From assembly GCA_039519185.1 (NCBI GenBank), contig JAZGSX010000010.1:1922001-1986000 (forward strand): a DNA stretch of 64,000 bases, written 5' to 3'. Below the pieces are notes generated by a model, which did not search any database, had not been told where the DNA came from, and saw only the letters and a list, made by a program, of their open reading frames with translations. Every line of letters starts with the position of its first letter. Within the stretch, counting starts at the first letter, position 1. The DNA comes from Astragalus membranaceus. Lineage: Eukaryota; Streptophyta; Magnoliopsida; Fabales; Fabaceae. Both the position numbers and the translations under genes were made by a program. Below are positions 9,352-19,675 of the stretch, one piece after another.

Positions 9352-9880
9352 CAAGGATGAATCGATTGTTTGAGCCTTTGGAAATATGTAGGAATCGATT
9401 CTTTACCTTTGAAAATAATAAAGAATCGATTCTTGGTTCCTTTGAAAACAACAGGAATCGATTTTCAGGACCTTTTGCATAGGTGAAAATCGATTCTTGC
9501 TTTAGTTAAAATAGTGGGAATCGATTCTTGAGCCTTTGGAGATAATAAAGAATCGATTCTTGGCTCCTTTGAAAACAAGAGGAATCGATTTTCAGGACCT
9601 TCTTCATAGGTGAAAATCGATTCTTGCTTTAGTCAACACAATGAGGAATCGATTCATGGCCTATGGAAGAGCCTGAAAATCGATTTCAAGGCCTATGCAA
9701 GAAGAGGGAAATCGATTTTCAGGACATCCTAAATAGGTAAAAATCGATTCTTCACTTAGTTACAACAATTAGGAATCGATTCATGGCCTATGGAAGAGCC
9801 TGAAAATCGATTTCAAGGCCTATGCAATATACTATAAATCGATTCTTGGCCTTTGGAACAAAATAGAAATCAATTCTTGC
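9352..9880. repeat. Array of ATCGAT-centred palindromes in F LTR
   Basis: About 16 ATCGAT palindromes and one decayed ATCAAT occur at roughly 25-40 bp spacing. The palindromes extend outward with different arms: AAGAATCGATTCTT, GAATCGATTC and AAATCGATTT. They are linked by recurring words such as GGCCTATG and TTTGGA. The same array is at about 18297-18825 in the other LTR. Confidence 0.8.
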
Positions 9881-10151
9881 TTTCCACAAAATGCTTTTAG
9901 GTCTTTGCCATGCATAAAATATTTTCCAAAGCTTGCCATGCATGCATAACATATTTTTCAAAAACCCTAATTTGATGCATGAGGCCTATTGCAAAAATTG
10001 TTTTTAGAGACCCTTGTGAGAATTGACCAAAATGCCCTTTTTGACTCTAACTTCTCAAAACGTGCATTTTAAACCTAAAAATGAAGCATAACTTATTTTT
10101 GTGTGGAAAATTAGGGTTTGGACCTAAGCCGGACAAAATTGGGGTATGACA

Positions 10152-10164
10152 GCTGCCCCTCTTT
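10152..10164 (-). other. Polypurine tract of F
   Basis: On the minus strand AAAGAGGGGCAGC directly abuts the TGTCATACCCC end of the 3' LTR. This is the expected primer site for plus-strand DNA synthesis and confirms the minus orientation. Confidence 0.75.
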
Positions 10165-10375
10165 ATCTGAATTTTAACGAGGAATATGAATTGGCCGAAA
10201 CATATTCCAAGGCAAAATGAAGATAAAGAATTCAGAAATTATACCAATTTTGTCCACTTGGGGAAACCCGAATTTTCCTTTTTTTTTTTTTTTTTCTTTC
10301 TATTTTTGAAAAGATGGGTTTGAGAACGAATGGGGAATGGTTAACACCTGGCGCATTAACTGAGAGAGAAAATGA

Positions 10376-10600
10376 CGGACCACTCGGGATCTGAAGGAGC
10401 ACTAAGGCTCTGAAGGACCACTCAGGGTCTGAAGGAGCACTAAGGCTCTGAAGGACCACTCAGGATCTGAAGGAGCACTAAGGCTCTGAAGGACCACTCA
10501 GGGTCTGAAGGAGCACTAAGGCTCTGAAGGACCACTCGGGGTCTGGAAGGCTGCCTAGGCCTTAATTGAAGGACCATCGTGGTCTGAAGGAGCGCTACTA
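10376..10600 (-). repeat. Module 3 hairpin array in F interior
   Basis: Alternating units joined by TGAAGGA: GACC-actcag-GGTC and GAGC-actaag-GCTC, repeated about four times with variants GACC/GATC. At the end come AAGGC-tgccta-GGCCTT and GACCA-tcg-TGGTC. Stems change in compensating pairs while the loops stay similar. Confidence 0.75.
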
Positions 10601-10785
10601 GCTATGGTACTAGTAAAACGGTCTGAGGGGGCCTTTCGAGCGGCCAATCAACATCAGGTCCGGAACTGATTTGATCAATGGATTTACGCTATGCCTTAGG
10701 CTGACACAACTAATCCGAAGGACTTGACGAAGTCTGATGGATCCATTGCGTGCTCGTACACAATGTTGTGATCTGGATTGATGGA

Positions 10786-10862
10786 GTTCACTAACTCTGG
10801 GTTGATGGAGTTTACTAACTCTGGGTTGATGGAGTTTACTAACTCTGGGTTGAGACTATCTA
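10786..10862. repeat. 27-bp tandem repeat in F
   Basis: About three and a half copies of a unit containing GGTTGATGGAGTTTACTAA. The minus-strand frame through it reads repeated NPELVNSI, which is explained by the 27-bp (nine-codon) period and not by a gene. Confidence 0.8.
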
Positions 10863-11127
10863 GTTTGAGGTAACTTCTATCTTGACAGGTACATGAATTG
10901 CATACACTTGAATGCATATGAATGCAATGATTGACTTTGGTGGAATGCTTTTTCTGTTATTTCTTCGCTCTTCTGAGATACAAATTGAAAGTGTAATGCA
11001 CTACTGTTTGATGCCATGAAGCAATGAATGGTATGAATGGTATGAGAATGATGAATGATATGAAGATGTTGTGTTCTTTTATGTTCCGCCTTCTGTGATT
11101 TTCTTCTCTCCTTTCTTATTTGCCCCC

Positions 11128-11158
<31 letters not shown>

Positions 11159-11289
11159 CTATGGAATGCAGATATCTATGTAAATGGAGTATGAATGTAT
11201 GTTATGCACAGTGTATGTGATGTGATGATTTCAATGGAATGATGGATGCTATAAGATGCTATTTTTGATTTTCTTCCTTTTTATTTTGG

Positions 11290-11680
11290 TTAAGGATCAA
11301 CACTTCAAGTGCCTACAAGGTAAACATCCTAATCCCCAAGGATTAAGGTGAGCACCAAAGCCTTACAAGATAACAACCTAATCCCTAAGGATCCAGGCGA
11401 GCACTGAAGCCCTACAAGATAACAACCTAATCCCTAAGGATCCAGGCGAGCACTGAAGCCCTACAAGATAACAACCTAATCCCTAAGGATCCAGGCGAGC
11501 ACTAAAGCCCTACAAGATAACAACCTAATCCCTAAGGATCCAGGCGAGCACTAAAGCCCTACAAGATAACAACCTAATCCCTAAGGATCCAGGCGAGCAC
11601 TAAAGCCCTACAAGCAACAACCTAATCCCTATGGGTTAAGGCGAGCCCTAAAGCCCTACAAGCGGCCGACTTTAGGCGAC
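11290..11680. repeat. 49-bp tandem repeat in F
   Basis: About seven units with an exact 49-bp period between GGATCC words (11389, 11438, 11487, 11536, 11585). The core is CCTAATCCCTAAGGATCC followed by AGGCGAGCACT. The outer copies show TAATCC/GGATTA and TAATCC/GGGTTA arms, so this unit also has hairpin character. Confidence 0.85.
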
Positions 11681-13683
11681 CCCTTCATGTGCTGAGATAG
11701 CTGGTTAAGGAATTTTTCCTATTTGTCTTCTTGCTATGTGAGGATGCAAATGCAACACTTTGATGCATGATATGAAATGGTTGATTGGGAAACATAGGCA
11801 TTTTGGATGACATGCGATGAATGCATGAAATGCGAATGCAAATGAAATGTTTGGATGCTAATGTTATGATGCATATTTTCTTTTTCTTTCTCTTATGATG
11901 AATGCAAATGCCTAAATTTCTCCTTTTCTTTACCTTATGTCTGATAAATGCATGATTTTATGCATGATGAATGTAATGCATGACTGAGTTTATTCTTTTG
12001 CTTTTCTCCTCTTCTTTTCTTTTGCTCTTTTTATGAAGTGCAGGTATGCGAATGCAACATTTTGGTGTTTGATGATATGTAATGAAATGGCAGATGACAT
12101 GCAATGGAAAACTCTTCCTTCTTCGCCTTTTGTGAACATTGCTGATGAATAACATGAAAATAATGAATGACATGGGATGCTTTAGCTTTCTTTTCTTTTA
12201 TGAGATGCAAGTATGATGTGATGCAATTGCATTGTTTTGGTGTTTGAATGCAAATGTATGCGGTGATTGATGCTTTGATGAATGAAATGCTCTTGTTCTA
12301 ACTTCTGTTTGTTTCTTTTTGCTTCTTCTATGAAATGCAAAATGCAATGCTCTGATGTTTGATGCAATGATTCTTGTTCTTTTTCTTTTATGGAAATGCT
12401 AACGTTAATATGATGCATATGCACTGTTTTAATATTTGATGATTGAATGACAAATGAATGCTTTGTGAAATGATGAATGGAATGCTTTTGTCTTTTCTTT
12501 GTTTTCTTTTTGCTTTCTTTGCTTTTTCTGATGCTAAATGTAATGCTTTAGTGATGAATGACATGCAATGATTTTGTGCAAACATTAATGTGATGCCAAT
12601 GACGTGGAATGTTTTTTTCTTTTTGCTATGTGATGAATGCACAAAATGTGAAGATGCAAATGTAATGCTTTGATGCATGTGCTATAATGCCTAGATGCAT
12701 GAGGTAAACATTTTTGTGATGATGAGATGCGAGACTTTGAATGCAAGGACTTGAGATGATTATTGATCATTTTGTTGAAAAATTGAATTTGACTAAAACT
12801 CTGGTGTTCTCAAGGTTTTTATTTACAAACAACCTCACTTGTTTTCTCTTTCTTTCCATGATGACTGAATTTTAGATATCACGTAAACAACTTGTGTTCT
12901 CTCCTTTGAAGCATTATCTAGTAAGCATGCATAGGAGTGCAAATGTGAATGAATGAGTCAGTTAACTTGGAATTGGTTTAGGGCATGGACTTTTATGGCA
13001 AGTGAAGGAATGACAGACATGGTTGTTGCCGAAGCTCATGAGGGCTCAAGAGATACAAGATTGCCCCAATTCAGGTATTTGAATAGTTTGCCCCTGTCTA
13101 GTGGTGACAATAACTAGGGGCGTAGAAGGTGATGAATTGGGAATGCTTCGGCTTTTGAAAGGGAAGGTGGAGCAAAAGAGATTTAGTCTCGACCCATAGA
13201 GTTTGATGTTGCCCCAGTCATAACAAGGACAAAGCTGCCCCAATTAGAATGACAAGGCCTTGTTTAGGATAGTGAGTTGAGAGATTGCCCCGGTGAGGTT
13301 TTATAGGAATGAATGAGGTGAAGGAATGGGAACGCACTTGGCCCACTTTCGAATGACATTTCAAATGGTTTCTTTGAGTGAGGTTGTGAAAGGCGGCAGA
13401 GTTATGGTGACGGTTATGAACTGAGGGTAATATATGAATGGGGTGGGCAATGAACAAACCTCCCCAAAGTTGAGTGGTGTGAGAGGTGAAGGGGATGCCC
13501 CAACTTTTAGATCTGAGTGGTGTCCTCAGTGTAAATCTTTGGTTCTCTATGAATGCCTTGACTTTGGTAATGAAGAGAAGCCTCATTTGGTGATCACTAA
13601 ACCTTGTTTTAATGCATCTTGAATGTGCTTTGGAGTGAAAGTCCCTCTTTTTATTTTGTCAGCTTTCTTTTTTCTGACTGTTT

Positions 13684-13722
<39 letters not shown>

Positions 13723-14160
13723 AGCAAACACATTGTAAACAGATAAGCTTATTCGTCCTAAGATTAAAATTTGAGTGAACAAAAGCAACCGGTCATTGGA
13801 CTTTTCGGGATTGTGGTGTTTTGTGGAGGAAGGAGGGTTAGGCTTAATGAAGTGTTTGAGGCTAGTGGGAGGGTGAGTTTTGTTCGGCGTTTGATTGACG
13901 GTTAATGGTCTATGAGGAAGATGGTTATTGGGCTTGTTTGGGCTCTGTTAAGGCAAATTCATGTCTCAGGGTAGAATGACTAAGGGGTTTGATGTTGAGG
14001 CCAAAGGGAGTGTTTGCGGTTTATGGAATGAGGGGTGTATGGGAATGATGAAGTGTTTGAAGGTTTATTTAGACAAGGATCTCTTGTACTTTGTGGTAAC
14101 ATGTACCAACTCACCATTTTGTTTTGGGGTTTTCATTTTTGAATCCCCCTTTTTTTGAAA

Positions 14161-14191
<31 letters not shown>

Positions 14192-15075
14192 GACTCGGGT
14201 GAGCTGATAAAAGTGATGCACTGTTTTGTTTTTATTTGGGGAGATCTTTGTCTAGGGTGATTTTTGGATTTCGGTTTTTCTTGGCTCAAGGTGGGTAGGA
14301 AAGGGATTTTCTGGGATTTTGGGGTTTTTGAGGAGATGGCCAAACTTCATTTCAAATCCCGATTGCTTATTTCTATGAGACTTAACTTTAGAACAATAAC
14401 TTATCTATTTTCATGTGTTTGCTCTTTTTTCCTTTTTGTGCCCTAATTTTTGCCTGGACCGCTCTTTGCGAGTTTTCAATCCACCGGGCGCTCTTTTTTT
14501 GCCTAGGCCGCCCTTTGCGGGTTTTCAACCTAGCGAGCTTGTTTTCTTGTTTATTATATTATTATTATTATTATTATTATTTTTTGAGAGACTTGCACTG
14601 AAGGAATATGATATTAATCAAGGGGAATTATTGATCACAGACTTGCCCCAGCATGGAGGACTTGAACCAAAAGTCAAATACGCACTGATGGGGAGAATAT
14701 GCACTTTATGGGTGGACGGGGTGGGACTAGACTTGGACGGGAAACTGTGGTAAGGGAGGAAAATCAACGGACTCAAACAAGAGAATGTACTCATAGCATG
14801 CATGCTCATTAGAAGAATGCTTCTCAGAGAGTTAACACTATTTCAGTCTTTTGTCATAGATTGGATGGGATGCAGTGCTTTTGAAAGAAATGCAACTGAG
14901 CTATTGAAAAAAAACTGAGTGCCTTGGAACACCTTGAGTTTGCAACCAAGTAAGGACAAACTTTTTCAAAAAGGATGATTGTTTTGCAAGGACGTCTCGC
15001 TTCTCTTATTTTAGGTAATGAATGAATGCAAGTATGATGCAAATGATTTATTGAAAAAAGGTTTTAGAAAAATGT

Positions 15076-15143
15076 GCTTGACGGGGTATGGCCCGTTCCT
15101 ACGTATCCCCATTGTAATGAGGAATCAAAGCTTACGTAGTTCT
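15076..15143 (-). repeat. Module 1 copy inside F
   Basis: First stem ACGGG/CCCGT. Second hairpin outer stem CTACGTA/TACGTAG with a rearranged inner stem TCC..CAT/ATG..GGA. The pairing is kept although the sequence differs from every LTR copy. Confidence 0.75.
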
Positions 15144-15751
15144 ACTGTGTCTTTTTTGAAATAATGCTTATGCATGAATGCCATGTTTTGGGTGAACTTG
15201 ACGAGGATTTTTTTTTGCATGATTATAAATGCTATGCAGATGATAATTGTTTTTTCTTTGTTTTATCTTTATGTAATGAAAGGGAAGGTAATATGAATGG
15301 TTTTCAAAATTGGAATTTTATGCAATGCAAATGATGCAATGATACAGTGATGCAATGATGCGATGATGCAAGGATGTTTCTTTTTTTGTGTTTTTGCAGA
15401 AAGAGGATATTTACAGGTGGTGATTTGAAAATTTTCACCCTATATGCCACCTCATATAGGTATTTATTGAAAAGGGAAAGCATTTTTTTTGATTTTCAAA
15501 AAAAATTTGAAGGAAAAAATTGATTGAACTGAATGCAACAATGCAACACACAATTTGGAAAGCCCTTGTGACCTAAAAGGGAAGAAACCTATGATCTAAG
15601 GCATTTTAGGGGTAATCTTCTCATGTGGCTCTATTCACACCCTCACAAAGGTCATCAGAGCCACTGTCTCTTTCACGAAATTCCTTGTAAATGCAGCAAA
15701 CTGCTAGGTACAAGGTATCATGGAAGAGCACAACTCTGATTGAAACTTTCG

Positions 15752-15796
15752 CGAGTAGCCAAACGGACAGAGGTCCTGATGGGCTCCCACTACTCG
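15752..15796 (-). repeat. Module 2 copy inside F
   Basis: Core AAAC-GGAC-AGAG-GTCC-TGATG, with flanking arms AGCC/GGCT and CGAGTAG/CTACTCG. The inner stem GGAC/GTCC differs from the LTR copies at both partners. Confidence 0.75.
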
Positions 15797-16330
15797 AATC
15801 CACTCATCCTATGGTATCCTAACAGACCTGGGTTATGGTCTCTTCCTCTAATCATATAATCTCGGGGTACAAGTGGTGTGTGCGAAGGGCATTTCCTTAA
15901 AAACTACCCCACCTGCAAATGAAAATCCAGACAATCCAGACAATAGAAAGCAATAACATGTCGTCTACCCTAGGGTTCAATACCAATCAAATACAACTAA
16001 TCTAGGGTGCTAACAACAATGCACTACTTACCTCAAGAAAGGGAGCGAAGAAGAGGGAACAGGATAGAATGGGGAAGAGATGCATGAACTTACCTTTGGA
16101 GAAAAGGAGCAAAGAAGAAGGGAACATGGGGGTTGGAAGAATGCATGAGCATAAGCAATAAAAGAAAAGGAGTAGAAGAGGAGATAGGGAACAACAAAGA
16201 AGAAGACAAATGCATATGCCTACAATCAATGATAAGAAAGAAAGGCAAACAAGGTCTTAATCAAATCAACAATACATTAAACCACACATTTAAATTAGTT
16301 AGGCTTGACCCTCGTCTTAAAAGAAAAAAT

Positions 16331-16349
16331 GTCCCCAACGGAGTCGCCA
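16331..16349 (-). other. Primer binding site of F
   Basis: Minus-strand TGGCGACTCCGTTGGGGAC starts two bases inside the 5' LTR. A TGG start is expected because tRNAs end in CCA. From memory this matches the tRNA-Arg-type primer site of Ogre/Tat elements; a tRNA alignment would settle it. Confidence 0.75.
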
Positions 16350-16351
16350 GC

Positions 16352-19094
16352 TGTTGCACCCCGAAAAATCCCTGTTTGGGGTTTCTCAATGTACAACGTG
16401 GAATAATTTTGGAGCCGCCACCAATATTTTAATTTTAAGACCAAAACATTGAAAAAAGGTCTTTTGGACAAGGCGGATGGTCTTTGAAAACTAGAGATAT
16501 AGGTTCGGGGGTCGATTACATGCGAGGAAGGTGTTAGCACCGCGCACGTCCTTTCTACCGAAAGGGAACCTCTAATTAAATGTGTGGTTTTAACGTTTGA
16601 TTTGAAAAATACCTAGATTTGCCTATTTATTTCTTGTTTGAGGACGAATGAGAAAACTTACTGGAAATTTTATTTTTTGGTGAGAAAGGGGGAAAAGGGG
16701 GTTTTTAGAAAAAAGGTGCTTGACGGGACATGGCCCGCTCCTACGTATCTCCCGGTGCGATGGAGAATTCAAAGCTACGTAGTTCTTTTTTCTTTTGAAA
16801 ATGATTTGTTTGAAAACTTATTGTGAAAATGATTTTTATTTGTTATGCTTGACGGGATGTGACCCGCTCCTACGTATCTCCCGGTGCGATGGAGAATTCA
16901 AAGCTACGTAGTTCTTGGTTAGAAAATGTTTGTGTGTTGGTGTTTTTTAAATATAGGGGTCTTAGGATTGTGTGATCTGTGTTGAAGGACCACTGGGGGT
17001 CTGAAGGGCCGCTGGGGGCTGAAGGAGCGCTGGGGCTCTGAAGGACCACAGTTCACTCATCCTAAAACAATGATTAACCCGGCCGTACGACCGACTTAAT
17101 CCCCTACTTTGAAAATAAGATTTTTGATTTTTGTTTTATGAAAGAGATGTGCTTGTATTTTTTAATTTAGAAATTGTTTATTTTTGCGCTTGACAGGGGC
17201 GTGGCCCTGCTCCTACGTATCTCCGGGTGGAGAATCAAAGGCGACGTAGTTCTAGGTTGTCTTTTTGAAAAGTTTTTGTTTTTTTTGTTTTTATCTTTTT
17301 TTGGTGAGTTTTTGAAATAGGACGAGCATTAGTGAATGATTAAACTAGCAGAGGCTATGATGAATCACTACTAAATACTCGAAAAAGGAGAGTTGTACCG
17401 CTTAGTCAAACGAACAAAGGTTCTGATGGGCTATTGATAACAACTCGTTTTTTATTATCTTTTTTGGAAAGTGATTTTCGAAAGAGATTGATTTGTACGA
17501 CGATCAAACTAACAAAGGTTATGATGGATCATCGTTTATTATTCTTATGGGAAAAAGGACATCGCCACTAATAGCTAAACGAACAAAGGCTCTGATGAGC
17601 TACTAGCAACAATGGGTTTGAAAATGATTCCTTTTGTTTGTGAAAATGATTTGTTTACGATTGAAAAAGGATTTTTATTTGTTGCGCTTGACGAGAACGT
17701 GGCTCGCTCCTACGTATCCCGAACGGGAATCAAAGCGACGTAGTTCTGAATTAGAATGTTTTTTTTTGAAAAGGTTTGAAAGGAGAGGTTGAATCATCTG
17801 AGACCATCTTCACCACTTAGAAAATGATGCACTAGGCATAAGTGGGAATCATGTGGTTCATCATCAACAAGGACACTACAGCTAAATTAAATCACATAGG
17901 GCAATTTTGGCATGGATCAGAATGATTGAATTTTAACAAATATAAAAACAGAAATACCTCTGATGAAGGCAGATATTACAGATCTGAAGAACAAAAATGA
18001 AGCGGAGAACTGGAAAATGAGATTTGCGAGAGTTGTCTTCCCAGATCTTGTGAAAATGTTTCTGGAGCAATTCTTCTCAGATCTTGAAAAAAATGTGTGT
18101 AGCAATTCTTCTCTCTGATCTTGTGAGCTGTGTCTGTTTTTCTGACCTCGTGAAGTCTCTTGTTTCTCTGATCTCGTCCAAAGTCCTCCTCTTTTTCTCT
18201 GATCTCCTCAAAAAAGTCCTCCCCTCAAATGTGACTTGAGGCTGCCTATTTATAGGCTTAGGAAGCGTAGAATTTTTTTTAAAAACATTTATTGCAAGGA
18301 TGAATCGATTGTTTGAGCCTTTGGAAATATGTAGGAATCGATTCTTTACCTTTGAAAATAATAAAGAATCGATTCTTGGTTCCTTTGAAAACAACAGGAA
18401 TCGATTTTCAGGACCTTTTGCATAGGTGAAAATCGATTCTTGCTTTAGTTAAAATAGTGGGAATCGATTCTTGAGCCTTTGGAGATAATAAAGAATCGAT
18501 TCTTGGCTCCTTTGAAAACAAGAGGAATCGATTTTCAGGACCTTCTTCATAGGTGAAAATCGATTCTTGCTTTAGTCAACACAATGAGGAATCGATTCAT
18601 GGCCTATGGAAGAGCCTGAAAATCGATTTCAAGGCCTATGCAAGAAGAGGGAAATCGATTTTCAGGACATCCTAAATAGGTAAAAATCGATTCTTCACTT
18701 AGTTACAACAATTAGGAATCGATTCATGGCCTATGGAAGAGCCTGAAAATCGATTTCAAGGCCTATGCAATATACTATAAATCGATTCTTGGCCTTTGGA
18801 ACAAAATAGAAATCAATTCTTGCTTTCCACAAAATGCTTTTAGGTCTTTGCCATGCATAAAATATTTTCCAAAGCTTGCCATGCATGCATAACATATTTT
18901 TCAAAAACCCTAATTTGATGCATGAGGCCTATTGCAAAAATTGTTTTTAGAGACCCTTGTGAGAATTGACCAAAATGCCCTTTTTGACTCTAACTTCTCA
19001 AAACGTGCATTTTAAACCTAAAAATGAAGCATAACTTATTTTTGTGTGGAAAATTAGGGTTTGGACCTAAGCCGGACAAAATTGGGGTATGACA
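16352..19094 (-). repeat. 5' LTR of F (2743 bp)
   Basis: Partner of 7430-10151. Module 1 copies lie at about 16718-16785, 16847-16914, 17187-17252 and 17686-17746; module 2 copies at about 17330-17605; ATCGAT palindromes at about 18297-18825; and the TATA box at 18247-18254 (minus). The first 360 bp diverge from the partner LTR. Confidence 0.9.
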
Positions 19095-19675
19095 GGTGTG
19101 AAGGCTCCAAATCTTGGTGTTCCGTTGTTTCAGGTAGTTTGGGGTTTCGGTGTCGTTGGGCTAGGTGGGAAAGCCCAATTTTGGTGATATTCGGTGATTG
19201 ATTTTTGGTGTGTCACATTGTGACTAATTTTGATGATTGTCTGTGTGCATTCATGGTGTCGCATACAGCATACGCATTTATTTCGGCGAAGGCCTTTGGT
19301 CTTGGAGCTGGGTGTGAAAGCTCAATTTTCTCTAAAAATAGTGAGCCGGGTGTGAAAGCTCAATTTTTCTAAACTGGTGAGCCGGGTGTGAAAGCTCTCA
19401 ATTTTGGTGACGCCTCTATTTACAGGGAAAACTTTTGGTGATTGGTACCACATGCATATGCCCGTTGGTGTGGGTTGCATTCATTCATTTACACATGATT
19501 TAGGTGATGACTCTTGGTGATGATTTTGGTGATGTTTTGGTGATGACTATTGGTGACGTTTATGGGTGATGATTATTGGTGATTGTAATTGATGTTATTG
19601 TCGTTGTTGTGTGTTGTTGCTGTTGTTGCTATATGTTGTCGTTGTTGTCGTTGGTGTGGCTATTGTTGTTGTTGT
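19095..19675 (+). mobile_element. LTR H, last visible segment
   Basis: Starts with the GGTGT duplicated by F and continues H until A begins at 19676. It carries three hairpins GAGC..GCTC around a near-constant GGGTGTGAAA loop (19305-19323, about 19342-19361 and 19378-19399). A hairpin AAGGCC-TTT-GGTCTT lies just before them, and then a TGATGACT/GGTGATG-rich and GTT-repeat stretch. It would continue after element A, but that part is lost. Confidence 0.65.

Larger units (their letters stand above)
7430..10151 (-). repeat. 3' LTR of F (2722 bp)
   Basis: From about 7776 to 10151 it is nearly identical to 16715-19094 of the other LTR. I see one single-base length difference and a small CTCCC/CCCTC change. 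The terminal ~345 bp (7430-7775) is strongly divergent from 16352-16714, perhaps 30 percent, although recognisably homologous (shared GGTTCGGGGGTCG and AAGGTGTTAGCACC). The break between the two regimes is sharp. Confidence 0.9.
10165..16330. other. Non-coding interior of F
   Basis: No long frame on either strand and no retrotransposon protein motif. The content is AT-rich, with many ATGAATGC/TGATGCAATG-like low-complexity words (about 10900-12780 and 15290-15370), long T tracts (about 11129-11158, 13686-13721, 14162-14191), a TTA microsatellite (about 14555-14582), tandem repeats listed separately, and repeated 'tgcccca' words at 13060-13505. One module 1 copy (15076-15143) and one module 2 copy (15752-15796) also lie here. 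Confidence 0.7.
7430..19094 (-). mobile_element. Element F: coding-free Ogre/Tat-like LTR retrotransposon (LARD type), TSD GGTGT
   Basis: F is an 11,665-bp minus-strand element with TG..CA LTRs at 7430-10151 and 16352-19094 and exact GGTGT target duplications at 7425-7429 and 19095-19099. On the minus strand the 5' LTR is followed by a primer site matching TGGCGACTCCGTTGGGGAC. I recognise this as the tRNA-Arg-type site of Ogre/Tat elements. A purine tract AAAGAGGGGCAGC precedes the 3' LTR. The 6.2-kb interior shows no Gag, protease, RT or integrase motif on either strand, so F is non-autonomous and would rely on a helper element. It lies inside LTR H. Both LTRs and the interior carry families of small hairpin repeats (listed separately). 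Confidence 0.88.

Noticed and set aside
9352..9880. CRISPR-like spaced palindromes
   Set aside because: Spacing and repeats are irregular, the spacers are related to each other, and the context is a plant LTR.
10696..10917. Frame with repeated NPELVNSI
   Set aside because: Product of a 27-bp tandem repeat in a non-coding interior.
11290..11680. CRISPR-like or satellite array of 49 bp
   Set aside because: No unique spacers; a simple tandem repeat inside F.
13686..13721. Poly-T tracts as poly(A) tails of retroposed transcripts
   Set aside because: They lie inside F without a target duplication or an adjacent coding or LINE/SINE sequence; low-complexity runs are common throughout F's interior.
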